Translations under genes and position numbers: made by a program | Source of the DNA: Brachionus manjavacas | Lineage: Eukaryota; Rotifera; Eurotatoria; Ploima; Brachionidae | Direction: 5' to 3' | Assembly (NCBI GenBank): GCA_019054805.1 | Contig: JAHQIY010000004.1 | Span: 1,860,001 to 1,924,000 of the forward strand | DNA length: 64,000 bases | Shown: positions 46,068-55,560 of the stretch, in pieces | Position numbering within the stretch: position 1 is the first letter of the stretch | How the letters are laid out: each line of letters opens with the position of its first letter | Notes under the pieces: generated by a model | What the model was told of the DNA's origin: nothing | Database searches by the model: none | The model's input: only the letters and a program-made list of their open reading frames with translations

Positions 46068-47185
46068 AATGAAGAACACACTTTTAAATTACAGTCAACT
46101 CGCGGTTTAACGAATCGCTATTTAGCGAATATCTTGATTTTACGAACCAAATCAAAAGAACGGAAATTCGGCAATCTTTTTACATGCAAAAAATTTTTGA
46201 TTTAACGAATTTTTGATAAAACGAAACCTTGATTTTACGAACTAAATGTTTTGTTTAACTTATACTTATTTCCTATTTAAAATTACTTGATTTAACGAAA
46301 ACTATAAATTTCACACCTCACTATAAATTTTTATTGACTGATTAAGGAAAGAAAAATGTATAAATATTTTTTTGTTATCAAAACAATTACTTTTTAAAAT
46401 TGCTATTGTATCGAATTAAAATGAAAACAAAAGAAATCGGTTCAGTTAAAAACGAAACAAAAAAACGAAAATCTTTAACTATTGAAACAAAACTTAATAT
46501 TATTAAATCACACATAAATGGCAAAAAAACGAAGGATCTCGCAAATGAATATGATTTTAATCCGTCCACAATTTCAAGAATACTTGGCCAAAAAGACAAA
46601 ATATTAGAGGCTAAAAAATGAAAGCAATTTGATAAGACCGGATCGGAAAAAAATTAAACTTCCAGATTTTCCTGACGTTGACAAATCGGTTCTTGATTGG
46701 TTTGACGAAATGAAACATTACAATAACGTAATAATCAGCGGTATCGAAATTCAGCTAAAAGCAATAAAATTTGCTACTATGCTCGGACACACTGATTTCA
46801 AAGCCAGTCCAGGTTGGTTATCAAATCTAAAAGATCGTAACAATCTCTTATTGAAAATATCAACTGGTGAAGCGGGTTTGGTTGATAAATAAATTGTTGC
46901 CAAACAAATAAAAAACAAACAAAAATTGATGATTTTTTTAAAAATTAATTTTAAATAATAAAAATTTAATTCTTTTTAATAAAAACTTAAAAACATGGCT
47001 TTTTGTTTTATTTTAATTTGGATTTTAAAATGATCCTTTTCCATAGTTTTGTATAGGAATTTTGATACAACGAAATTTGATTTAACGAATAGGTATTTTT
47101 CCGCCCAACTCATTCGTTAAACCGCGAGTTGACTGAAGTAGGAAACGTAAGATCACCAGGACATATTCAATTCAAGTCAATTTTT
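45843..47185 (+). pseudogene. DDE-superfamily (pogo-type) transposase relic, split by a Tigger-like element
   Basis: Plus-strand frame from about 45843: VSPKEIPKIASENP, LIFDQATCHISKNLNEFL, NINKIYIPN, a stop, LLQPADASWIRPLKKAYLER and CRNWLINEEHTFKLQ. This follows the D…H…iP…lQP.D...kp.K order of pogo/jerky-type DDE nucleases. The frame is broken at 46092 by the element ending at 47135 and picks up with EVGNVRSPGHIQFK. The first part is duplicated at 43139-43363 within the direct repeat. Confidence 0.7.
46092..47135 (+). mobile_element. Tigger/pogo-like transposon, deleted
   Basis: Perfect inverted ends CAGTCAACTCGCGGTTTAAC (46092 onward, and complement ending at 47135), extended by AACGAAT motifs. 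The left flank ends in TA as expected; the right flank does not. Inside, 46421-46618 encodes a psq-type helix-turn-helix (KRKSLTIETKLNIIKSHING; NPSTISRIL) and, after a frame change, 46629-46892 encodes the CENP-B-type DNA-binding half (VLDWFDEMKHYNNVIISG; FKASPGWLSNLKDRNN; GEAGLVDK). The DDE catalytic domain is missing, so it is non-autonomous. Confidence 0.85.
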
Positions 47186-48089
47186 TTTGTATTAATGTTA
47201 TTTTTTTTTCAATAAAAAATTTCAAAATATCAATTAATTATTTTAAAATATAATTTTTTAACTATCAAATTATAAATATAAAAGTAACTGTTTCTACTAA
47301 TACCCGAGAGCTATTAAGGTTTTAAAAAGGCAATAATTTCATAAAATTACCCATGGGCAATAAAGACATGTCTTGCTAAATATCCAAAGGATATTACATT
47401 AGGAAATATTTTAAACGTGACGACCAGTTGCCGTTAAAAAAGAAAAACAAATTAAGTGTATAATTTTAAGTTTAAAAAATCTAATTTACTATATTTTTAA
47501 TTGCCATGTATTGCTATGTTTAATTTTTCGTCTTTTTTAAAAAAGTTATCTTCTTCCTTGAGTAGAAAAATAAAGATTTTTATGGGAAAATAACAACTAA
47601 ATATTCTATGTTTAATGTAATTTTAATGTAATAAAATTAGCTCTCATTTATTTATAAAAAAAATTGAAACGTCGCACTTTTTTCATGCTTCTTAAAAATT
47701 GTATGAAGATAACATAATTAATTATTTTAAATTATTTCAAAGTGCAACAAAAAACGATTAATAAATTTTTAAGATCTTTTTTCTTCTAAAGTTATAAGAA
47801 AAAAACAATTAAATTTTACCCAAATAAATAAACAAATGCAGCAAAACTTACTATTTCCAATTTTTTGGTGATTTAAAGTTTGCATAAAACATACGAAATC
47901 ACTTAAATGCAATTCAGTAATAAATTAAGACTCTAATTAAACGTTATTCAGTAATAAGTTTTTTTTTTAATGAGAGTAAATCTTCATTCAACTCATTTTT
48001 TCAGTAAACTTTTTTATTATAAAAATTAAAATTAAATCAAATAAAATAAAATAAAAATTTGAGACATAATAACTATCTGCAGGCAACCC
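47186..48089. other. AT-rich intergenic
   Basis: No gene seen. Near 47665 a scrap (GAAACGTCGCACTTTTTTCA) resembles the end of the 4-bp foldback family. Confidence 0.4.
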
Positions 48090-48230
48090 TTATTGCGCGC
48101 CGTTGTTGCTTAGGCTGTAGTACTGCTTGAAGCGCTCTACAAGGTCTTCTTTCAGGACAGTGGTGCTGCGAGAAAGTTGTCCGAGTTTTTCTTGAAGCTC
48201 TACAACTTTTAGTTTTTCAACTGCTTCCAT
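48090..48230 (-). CDS. SAP-domain-like microprotein, 46 aa
   Basis: An ORF from ATG at 48230 to TAA at 48090. It is about half G+C, far above the surroundings, and its third positions are GC-biased, so it is probably coding. The protein is MEAVEKLKVVELQEKLGQLS… and resembles a lone SAP motif: LKVVELQEKLGQL (first helix), then TTVLKEDLVERFKQYY (second helix), matching L-x-x-EL-x-x-x-L…K-x-x-L-x-x-R-[LF]. SAP motifs bind AT-rich DNA or RNA in nuclear proteins. There is no splice donor obvious before the stop, so it seems complete, but it could be one exon of a longer gene. Same strand as NUB1, about 430 bp downstream of it. Confidence 0.6.
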   Translation of the reverse strand: MEAVEKLKVVELQEKLGQLSRSTTVLKEDLVERFKQYYSLSNNGAQ

Positions 48231-48660
48231 TTTTTATGTTTTTTTTTTTTTTATTTTTTGTTTAAATTTGAAAAAAATTTCCATTATAATTTTCTTAAAA
48301 GTTGAGTGTTCAATCAAAAATTTTAATTCTGTCGAATGTTTAAAAGAAGAAGCATTTATTATGAAAAATTGATAACCAAAAAAATACAAAAGAAAACAAA
48401 AAAGCATTTTGGCTAACAAAATAATTGTTTTATTTAAGAAAGTAAAGGATTTACAACTTTAAAATGGATTTAAAAAAAAATAATAAACAATTCTTTTAAA
48501 TAAGTTTTATATTAATTTTTTTTGTTTCTTTTTGAAAATTTTTTTCGTAACTAGTTAAAAATTTTGAATCTTTTCACCAGACTTAAGAATTCAAAAACAA
48601 TTTTTAGGTTCTATTAAAAGGTATAATAATGGCCATTCATTTATTAGAATTACTAAGCTT

Positions 48661-51600
48661 TTAAGAATCAAGTAATGAATAATATTTGTTAATGAAAAAC
48701 AAATCATCTTCAACATTGAAGTCCAAATAGGCTTCATCATCTTCGGGCAGCTCACTGGCTACTTCATCTATAATCTTGTGGGCCTCAATTTTATTTTTAT
48801 CAATATTACTTGAACAACCAGGAAAAATTGAATCAAGTTGACATTCTAAAGCTGTGCCGTCTTTACTTTTATTGTTATTAATAAAATCAACAATCTTGTC
48901 TAAATTATTGCCTAGCTTTTTTATAGACATTTTACACATCTCTTCATCAAAGCCCATCGAAACAAGCTGACTTAAAAGACCATCTTTATCTTCTTGGTCA
49001 TCATTTACTTGCAAAAACTAAAAAAATAATTTAGCTATCTAGCAAAAAGCAACATCAGAATCTTACATCCAAGGCTAAATTAAAATTGTTATTTGATTGA
49101 ATTAATGCTCTGGCCGCTTGACTTTCACTGTATCCAATTTGAATTAGATCTTTAAGTATTTTTGGGTCAACTCTTAATTTAAGACAAACATCAGTCAAAC
49201 AAAATAAATAATTTTTAATATACCCTCGATCTAAGTTGACACATCGACCGTATTTTTGTTCCAAAGCTTTGCACTTTTCATTCAGTTTGGTCTCTTCCAA
49301 AATTTTTTTTTTCTAAATAAAATTTTTTAAAAATCTTTGATTACATCTATGCTTGGTTTTTAAATAGTTAATTTTTTCTTAAGATTTTGATCCGAGCTCT
49401 GGTTCCCTAATTAGAATCAATTTTTACCAAAGTAAAAAAACATTAATTTATCAAAATATTTCTCATATTTGGTAAATTTTTTAAAACCTGCAAAAGTTTT
49501 GAGAATTAAATTTATCAACATAAAAACAATATTAATCAGAAAATTATTTATTAAAAAATTACACTAAGAGGTTTTTTCATCGCGCGAACTTTACAATTTA
49601 AGATATTGCTTGGTTATCTTAAACGAAAATGTAATAAAATTTATTTTAAAAAATTAATTAATTCAAGTTAATCATGTTTATTTTTATTTACATGTTCTTA
49701 GAATGTTAAAGCTTTTTATCAATATTAAATTATGCGTTTCAATAAATTCACAAGAAAAAAAAATATTTTTAAAATAATTTTCATTTCTTAAGTAAATAAA
49801 CAATATTAAATGGACTAATTTCAGCGTAAAAAAAATTCTATCTTTTTTATTTATAATTCATTTAATTTAGTTTTTGAATTTATTAAATAAAAAGATAGCG
49901 AATGAAAATAAAAAATTAAATTCTTAAAATTTCTCTAAATTCAATTCTTTTCTTATTTTGCACAATGTTATAGAAATAAACCTAAAATATAAAATTTATT
50001 TTTTTTTTTTAACATCAATAAGAAACTCAAAAGAAAATCCTAGCTATCTTAGCAAATCGTCCTTTTCCCTATATAGCACTTTTGTAATCCGATACTGAAC
50101 TTAATCAAGAAATTATCCTAAACCTAATAGGATTTTAGTCAAGATTTGGATAGGATTCTTTAAGGGAATCCTTGGGAAATTTTTATATGGGATACCAATT
50201 CAATTCTTTAGCATCGAAAAAATTAAATTTTCCTAAAACTTACCTTAAATTTATTTAAAATTTTTGATAAATTTGATGTTCGAAAATTTTTACAAATTTG
50301 ATAAAATAAAAAATCGAAAGTTAACAAATTAGATATACTTTATATAAGGCTGTAAAGATTCAGACCCCCTAGCCAAAAAAAAAAATTCTGACCCCCCCTC
50401 TAAAATTTTGGCTTATACTTTCATATACGTAGAATCCAAAAATGAGGTCGAAATCCATATCTGGAGATAGTGTGGAAGCTTTGCATCGCGCGAACTTTAT
50501 ATAAATTTTGTAATTCTTTTACAAAGTTGTTCCAAAATTCGCAAGTCAAAAGTCTTTCAATTTCAGTGTTATATTTTCTGTCATAATCATTTTCGTCACA
50601 GTTTTTGACGTTGATACCATTAACTGATTTCCTTGACCATGATTTTTTCGCATATTTTTCCTTGAGATCGAGTAATTATTATGTTTTCTATTTTTATTAA
50701 AATAAATGTACTTCTAATTTTAAGAAAATTTAAAAAAAATCAGCTAATTTTATTAGATAAGTTATATTAACACAAAGAATCATCCAAGGATTTTTTTTAA
50801 ATTTGAAATAAATTGCTGTAAAATAAAAGTATTTTACATTTTTATTAGTAAAAATTAGCATTTAATACTCTTTGAATTTTTAAAGAATGTTAAGATTTGA
50901 ATATTTAAAATCTTAAGTATCTTATTTAGGTAAAAAATTTTGAGTTTAGACGATTTATTTTTTAAAATTTAGTATATCGTGGTGAAAGTGTAGGTATTAT
51001 ATACACTTACACATACATACATCCACATTTTTGCATGGATAGACAATGAGATCAAACTTTTAAAAAATCATTTTCCTTTCTTTACTTTTTGTACTTTTTC
51101 AGAATATTATTTAATTTGGCCCTGTTCCTTTTTGTACTTTCTGTACTTTTTGTACTTTTTCAGAATATTATTTTATTTGGCCCTGTTACTTTTTGTACTT
51201 TCTGTACTTTTTGTACTTTTTCAGAATATTATTTTATTTGGCCCTGTTTCTGTGATTAATGATAATTTTAATAATTTTATTAAAACTTAAACGGGGTCCG
51301 GGGCGGAGCCCTGGTTTAGGGATTCGGGTATGCTGAAGGTAAGAAAAATATTAGTTAAATATTAATAAAAGGTTTTTTTATTACCATTAAGAACCAAAAG
51401 TACAAAAAGTACAGAAAGTACAAAAAGTAACAGGGCCAAATAAAATAATATTCTGAAAAAGTACAAAAAGTACAGAAAGTACCAGGGCCAAATAAATAAA
51501 TTAGAAAAAGTACAAAAAGTAAAAAAAGGATTTACTTTTAAATATTTTCATTGTCTATACCTCCATTTTTGGGCATAGCTTGCTCTGGCAAAAATCTTTT

Positions 51601-53607
51601 CCAGATATTCCAGATAGACCTTTTTTGATGAATTTAATGCTCGAAAATTTGTCAGCATTTTAAATAATCATTTCTTTGATTACTTTGTTAACTTTTGATT
51701 TTTTATTTTATCAAATTTGTAAAAATTTTCGAACATCAAATTTATCAAAAATTTTAAATAAATTTAAGGTAAGTTTTAGGAAAATTTAATTTTTTCGATG
51801 CTAAAGATTGAAAAAAAACGAAATCCATATCTGGAGATAGTGTGGAAGTTTTGCATCTAACTTACTTTAGCTTAACTCTAAGACTTCCATTCCATCTACA
51901 AGTGAATTTGTAGAACGTTTCTTTACTCTGACTGGAATTATAAATAAAGAGAAAACTAATACATCCGGGGAATTATTAGTTAACTGGGCAATGTTGAGAT
52001 AAAATTTTAAATTTTTAGAATATTATTAAACAAAACCAATATTCATTAAAAAATTAGATTAAAATTGCTTAAGTAGATTTATTTTAGATTTATTTAGGTT
52101 TTGCAGGCGTAAACAGGTGTAGGTGTAAGTGTAGGTATAGTATACCCCTACACTTGCACCCACACTCTGTCGACATGGGTGTAGATTTCTCTAATTTTAG
52201 CAAAAAAAATATTTTAATTAATGTAAGTTTTTGTCAAAATTTTAATTTATCATATTTGTTTTAAATATACGACATTTTATTTTTTTAAATTTTTTTACCT
52301 TAAAAATTTGCTCAACTGCACCATCTACATTATTGAAAGTGGCTCTTAGCGCAAGTTTAGCTTCAGTATTACTAAAACCCATCGACATTACTTTAAATTG
52401 AAAAAAAAATAAATCAATTAAGTAAAAAAAAACCAAAAATCTAAAGCCAACCTTGAGCTACTTTGTCATCATCAACCAAAATTTTTTTCATCTCCTGCAT
52501 GGCCAAGTCCAAAAAGTGTCTGGTCTCATTTTTTTTGCCTCTGTAATATTTAAGGATAGCTTTTATTAGATTTAATCTGACAAAAATTGGTGTATATTTG
52601 TTGACCATGTCGCTTTTAATGGACATTAACCGACTTAGATCGGACCCATAGCATCTTTTCAAACCATCTTCGCAAATTTTCAATCTTTCCTCGGCATTTT
52701 TTAGATCACTCAAGCTCTCCAAGTTCAAGTAGCACCAAATAATGTCCAAATTCAACAAAGCATAATTGTCTACACTCTGAAGCAACGATTTGTCTTGACA
52801 ATTCAAAAACTCCTTGTCTGCTTCGGCCAGAAGTATCAGCGCTTTTAGAAAATCTTTTTTTTTGATCAAATTTTTAGATTTTTCGTGCAAAATCATAGCC
52901 ATGGTCAAACAAGATTGGTCATTCTCGCTCAGCTTCAATGTGAGGCCATTCTGGTTTTGTAATTTGATGCCATTTTTGAGATCTTGCCCTTCGATTGATT
53001 CACTGGCCAGCAAATTGACCGCATCCTTTATGTCCATGACCATCTTGGCCTCGCGTGTGTTCTCTCTTAAATTTTGAATTGTCTTTTCGTATACACACAT
53101 GGCCATCAGTGTGGAATGATTTTTAATGTCTTGACTGAACAATGGATGGTTGTCTTTGATTACTTTGCCATTACAGATTATTTTTAGGCTGTCGCAGCCT
53201 AAGCAAAAAGTTTCGATCAAAAATTTACTCAGGTCATGCCCAGTCATGGATATATTTGCCTGGATGGACGCGTCTATTTTGTTTTGGTTCAAATTTCCGA
53301 TCACTTTAACCCGGAATACACAAGTGCCGTCTTTTTGGAATTTTTTATTCTCTTCTAGCTTCTTGACTGAATGATGCTGGAGTTTTAGCAAAATATGCCT
53401 GAGCTCGGCTTCCATCAGGCCTGACTCATCGCTTATTTTCATCAGCAGGTCGTTCAGCTGGTTCTGGTTTTGCTCAGAGCCAAAATCAGGTTCTTCCCAT
53501 AGCTTTATTTTGTGCAGTGTAAGCAGGTTTACCACTGAGATGCATTTGGGACTATTTAAAAAAGCCTCAAAACTTTCTTCGGACTCATTTTCATTTAATT
53601 TGTTCAT
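48661..53607 (-). CDS. NUB1: NUB1, NEDD8 ultimate buster 1
   Basis: Four exons on the minus strand: 53607-52452, 52390-52299, 49312-49067 and 49017-48661, giving 616 codons, close to the vertebrate length. Introns are 61, 2986 and 49 nt with GT…AG ends and consistent phases. Domains: an N-terminal helical region; a ubiquitin-like fold at about residues 103-178 (FRVKVIGN…LKIICNGKVI); a TPR-like helical region at about 235-385; three UBA domains at about 386-416 (VMSMGFSNTEAKLALRA), 462-498 (LKDLIQIGYSESQAARAL) and 510-545 (LLSQLVSMGFDEEMCK); and an acidic end (PEDDEAYLDF). The family delivers NEDD8 and neddylated or FAT10-linked proteins to the proteasome. The long middle intron contains a MITE, a foldback and hAT scraps; the coding frame is intact. 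Confidence 0.92.
50201..51810. repeat. Inverted repeat pair inside NUB1 intron 2
   Basis: Arms 50201-50328 and 51684-51810 are reverse complements (TTTAGCATCGAAAAAATTAA…, TGTTCGAAAATTTTTACAAA). The 1.36-kb interval contains the MITE, which inserted later. Confidence 0.75.
51034..51563 (+). mobile_element. Foldback MITE with 8-bp target duplication (copy 3)
   Basis: Flanked by CATTTTTG (51026-51033 and 51564-51571). Termini CATGGATAGACAATGA and, from the right, GAGGTATAGACAATGA. The left arm has three tandem units of about 60 bp (…TTTTTGTACTTTTTCAGAAT…TTTGGCCCTGT); the right arm carries their reverse complement. GC-rich core GGTCCGGGGCGGAGCCCTGG then GGGATTCGGGTATGCTG. Best-preserved copy. 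Confidence 0.9.
51871..52002 (+). mobile_element. hAT transposase C-terminal fragment
   Basis: Plus-strand frame LNSKTSIPSTSEFVERFFTL…TGIINKEKT…ELLVNWAMLR then TAA. It matches the hAT dimerisation domain signature (iPatSa..ER.FS..g.i…l). Only the last ~43 residues remain. Two TATACC/GTGTAGG palindromes (about 50985-51020 and 52113-52165) lie on either side and might be the old element ends. Confidence 0.7.
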
Positions 53608-53621
53608 TTTAATTTTTTTTA

Positions 53622-53820
53622 ATTTAAATTTATTTTTTAAAATTTCATTTTCTTATATACTAATCTAAAAAATGCATAAAATTATTACAAAATATAAATT
53701 TCTAAATAAACTTTAAGAAATACTCGTATTGAGCAATTTTGAATTCAAGCTAATTTAATAAAATGATTGACTAATTTCTTGAATGTAAAGAAAATGGAAG
53801 AGATTTAAGGCATGTTTTAA
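53622..53820. other. Short spacer between NUB1 and tRNA-Met
   Basis: AT-rich; the NUB1 promoter must lie here or across the tRNA but no motif is evident. Confidence 0.3.
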
Positions 53821-53825
53821 ATTGA

Positions 53826-53921
53826 GCCTCAATAGCGCAGTCGGTAGCGCGTCAGTCTCATAATCTGAAAAATTTCGACAGAGTAATCTGGAGGTCGTGA
53901 GTTCGATCCTCACTTGGGGCA
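53826..53921 (+). tRNA. tRNA-Met (CAT), elongator type, with a 23-nt intron
   Basis: Acceptor stem GCCTCAA/TTGGGGC (53826-53832, 53914-53920, one G-T pair), discriminator A; D arm AGCGCAGTCGGTAGCGC; anticodon CAT at 53859-53861 in loop CTCATAA; T arm GTGAG-TTCGATC-CTCAC (53897-53913, box B). An intron of 23 nt (53864-53886) sits after position 37, the canonical eukaryotic site; AATCTG/TAATCTG repeats at both borders leave the exact cut ambiguous by a few bases. Without the intron the tRNA is 73 nt. Followed by a T-run (pol III terminator) at 53925. D-loop and stem features match elongator rather than initiator tRNA-Met. Confidence 0.92.
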
Positions 53922-54039
53922 GAATTTTTTTTCAATTTCTTAAAAAACGAAAACTTTTTTTGCGATCATCTTAACTTCTGGATTAATCTGGTATCATGAT
54001 TAAATAAAAAAATAAATATCAAATTAAAAAAAATAAAGA

Positions 54040-54378
54040 GTGCTTTTATTTTACACGGTTCTTACAGAAATTTATGTAATTTTACGTAAAATCCAGAGTT
54101 GCTTAAAAGTCTCAAATCAAAGCCCAACTGATAAAAAAAAAGTCCACTTTTTTTTTTTCAGATCAGGCTTTATATCAAAAAATTTACACCCTTGGGTTGT
54201 CTAATGCATATAGATTTGCTATATTCCAGAATTCTTACAATTTTAGCATAAAAGACTTGGACTTTTGGAAAAACAAGAAAAGAAAGTCCGAACTTGGACT
54301 TGACTTGAGACTTGTGACTTCTAAGAAACTCTGGTAAAATCACATAATTTCTGTAAGATTCATGTAAAATAAAAGCAC
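54040..54378. mobile_element. 339-bp foldback element
   Basis: Inverted arms of about 85 bp: left GTGCTTTTATTTTACA…TTCTTACAGAAATTTATGT…CCAGAGTTGCTTAAAAGTC, with its complement on the right. The centre includes AAGTC/GACTTGACTTGAGACTT motifs as in the 41.3-kb foldback. No coding capacity. Confidence 0.7.
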
Positions 54379-55215
54379 TGTATTTAATGGAAGTGCTAGA
54401 TTTATTTTTTTACTCCGATGATTTTACAAGAATCTACGCAAATTTACCAGAAAATTTACTTCATTTTATTTCATTTTATTTAAAAAAGAAATAAAATGTC
54501 ACAAAAAAACCAGAAAAAAATACAAAAAGAAAAAAAGGATAAATTTAATTTAAGAAAAAACGGTTTAAAAGTCGGCATTGTGAATTTTTATACAAAAATT
54601 CCAATTTAAATTTAAATTCTTAATAAAAATTTGGATTTTGTACAGCAGATTTATCTGTAAATTTTAAAAGGTGAAACAAACAATGTTTCATTTAATAGTC
54701 CAGTTTAAAGAAAAATTTAAAGAAATATTTGCCAATAGATTGATTATTTTCAATTTAATTGAATGTAAATTTAAAATTGAAAAATAACTTCCTAATTCAA
54801 AATTATTTAAGTAGCGATGAAAAGATTTTAACATTTAGATGAAATAAATTTACAAATTTCAAAAAATAAATAAATTTCAAAATATTGATAATTTAATTGA
54901 TCATTAATATTTCCCTTTTAAAGAAAATTTATCTTATTTTGTTGAATTTTGTGAAACATATTATGTTTCATGTTGTTTCATCATCAAAGTTTAAAAAGCT
55001 CAGTTTTGTCTTTTTATTTTAATCAAATAGAATTTAATATTAGTAATTTTTGGAAGATTTGTATGAAAATTTACAATGCCTCAAAAGTTTAGGCATTGTG
55101 GCATTCAACATAATTAATGTTGCATATACCAATTTATTTGTAAGAAATGAATCCCCAGATACTGGCTGAACCTCCACCGTTTTGTTACCTTTGTAGTCAA
55201 AAGGAATGGACAATT
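54379..55215. other. AT-rich stretch with one coding-like ORF
   Basis: Mostly featureless. On the minus strand 55234-55040 is open for 64 codons with balanced composition (FDYKGNKTVEVQPVSGDSFL; KLVYATLIMLNATMPKLL); it may be a piece of a host or transposon gene. No homology recognised. Confidence 0.3.
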
Positions 55216-55560
55216 CATAGAATTTTTTTTTCAAAGAAAACTTAAGTCATAGAAAAATAATTGATAGAATACCTTTATTAATTATTCATAGAAAAAATAT
55301 TCGTAGAAAAGATTGTCAGAGAATAAATTTATTTATTTATTTATTTGTTTTCTGTACCGAGCTAGAGCTCCTTCAGAATAAGTTAAAAATTAAAAAAATA
55401 AAATAAAAATGAAATAAAATAAAATAAAAATAAAATTAAAGTTAATAAAATAAGATAAAAAAAAAAAAGAATTAAAAAAAAGTAAATAAGCTAAATAAAT
55501 GAAAATTAAGAATATATAAAATTGGAAAAGATTGTTACATGTGGCTCATGTTTAAATAGT

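Larger units (their letters stand above)
49313..52298. other. Transposon-filled intron 2 of NUB1
   Basis: 2986 nt against 49 and 61 nt for the other two introns. Holds an inverted repeat (arms 50201-50328 and 51684-51810), the MITE at 51034-51563, a coding-like minus-strand scrap (about 50670-50490: EIERLLTCEFWNNFVKELQN, possibly hAT-like), a hAT C-terminal piece (51871-52002) and a direct repeat of CCATATCTGGAGATAGTGTG (about 50456 and 51823). Confidence 0.8.

Noticed and set aside
51300..51345. TTTAGGG in the MITE core as a telomeric repeat
   Set aside because: Single occurrence per copy at a fixed place; not tandem.
49055..53607. NUB1 pieces as three separate genes
   Set aside because: GT/AG sites with matching phases join them into one 616-codon frame with the full NUB1 domain order.
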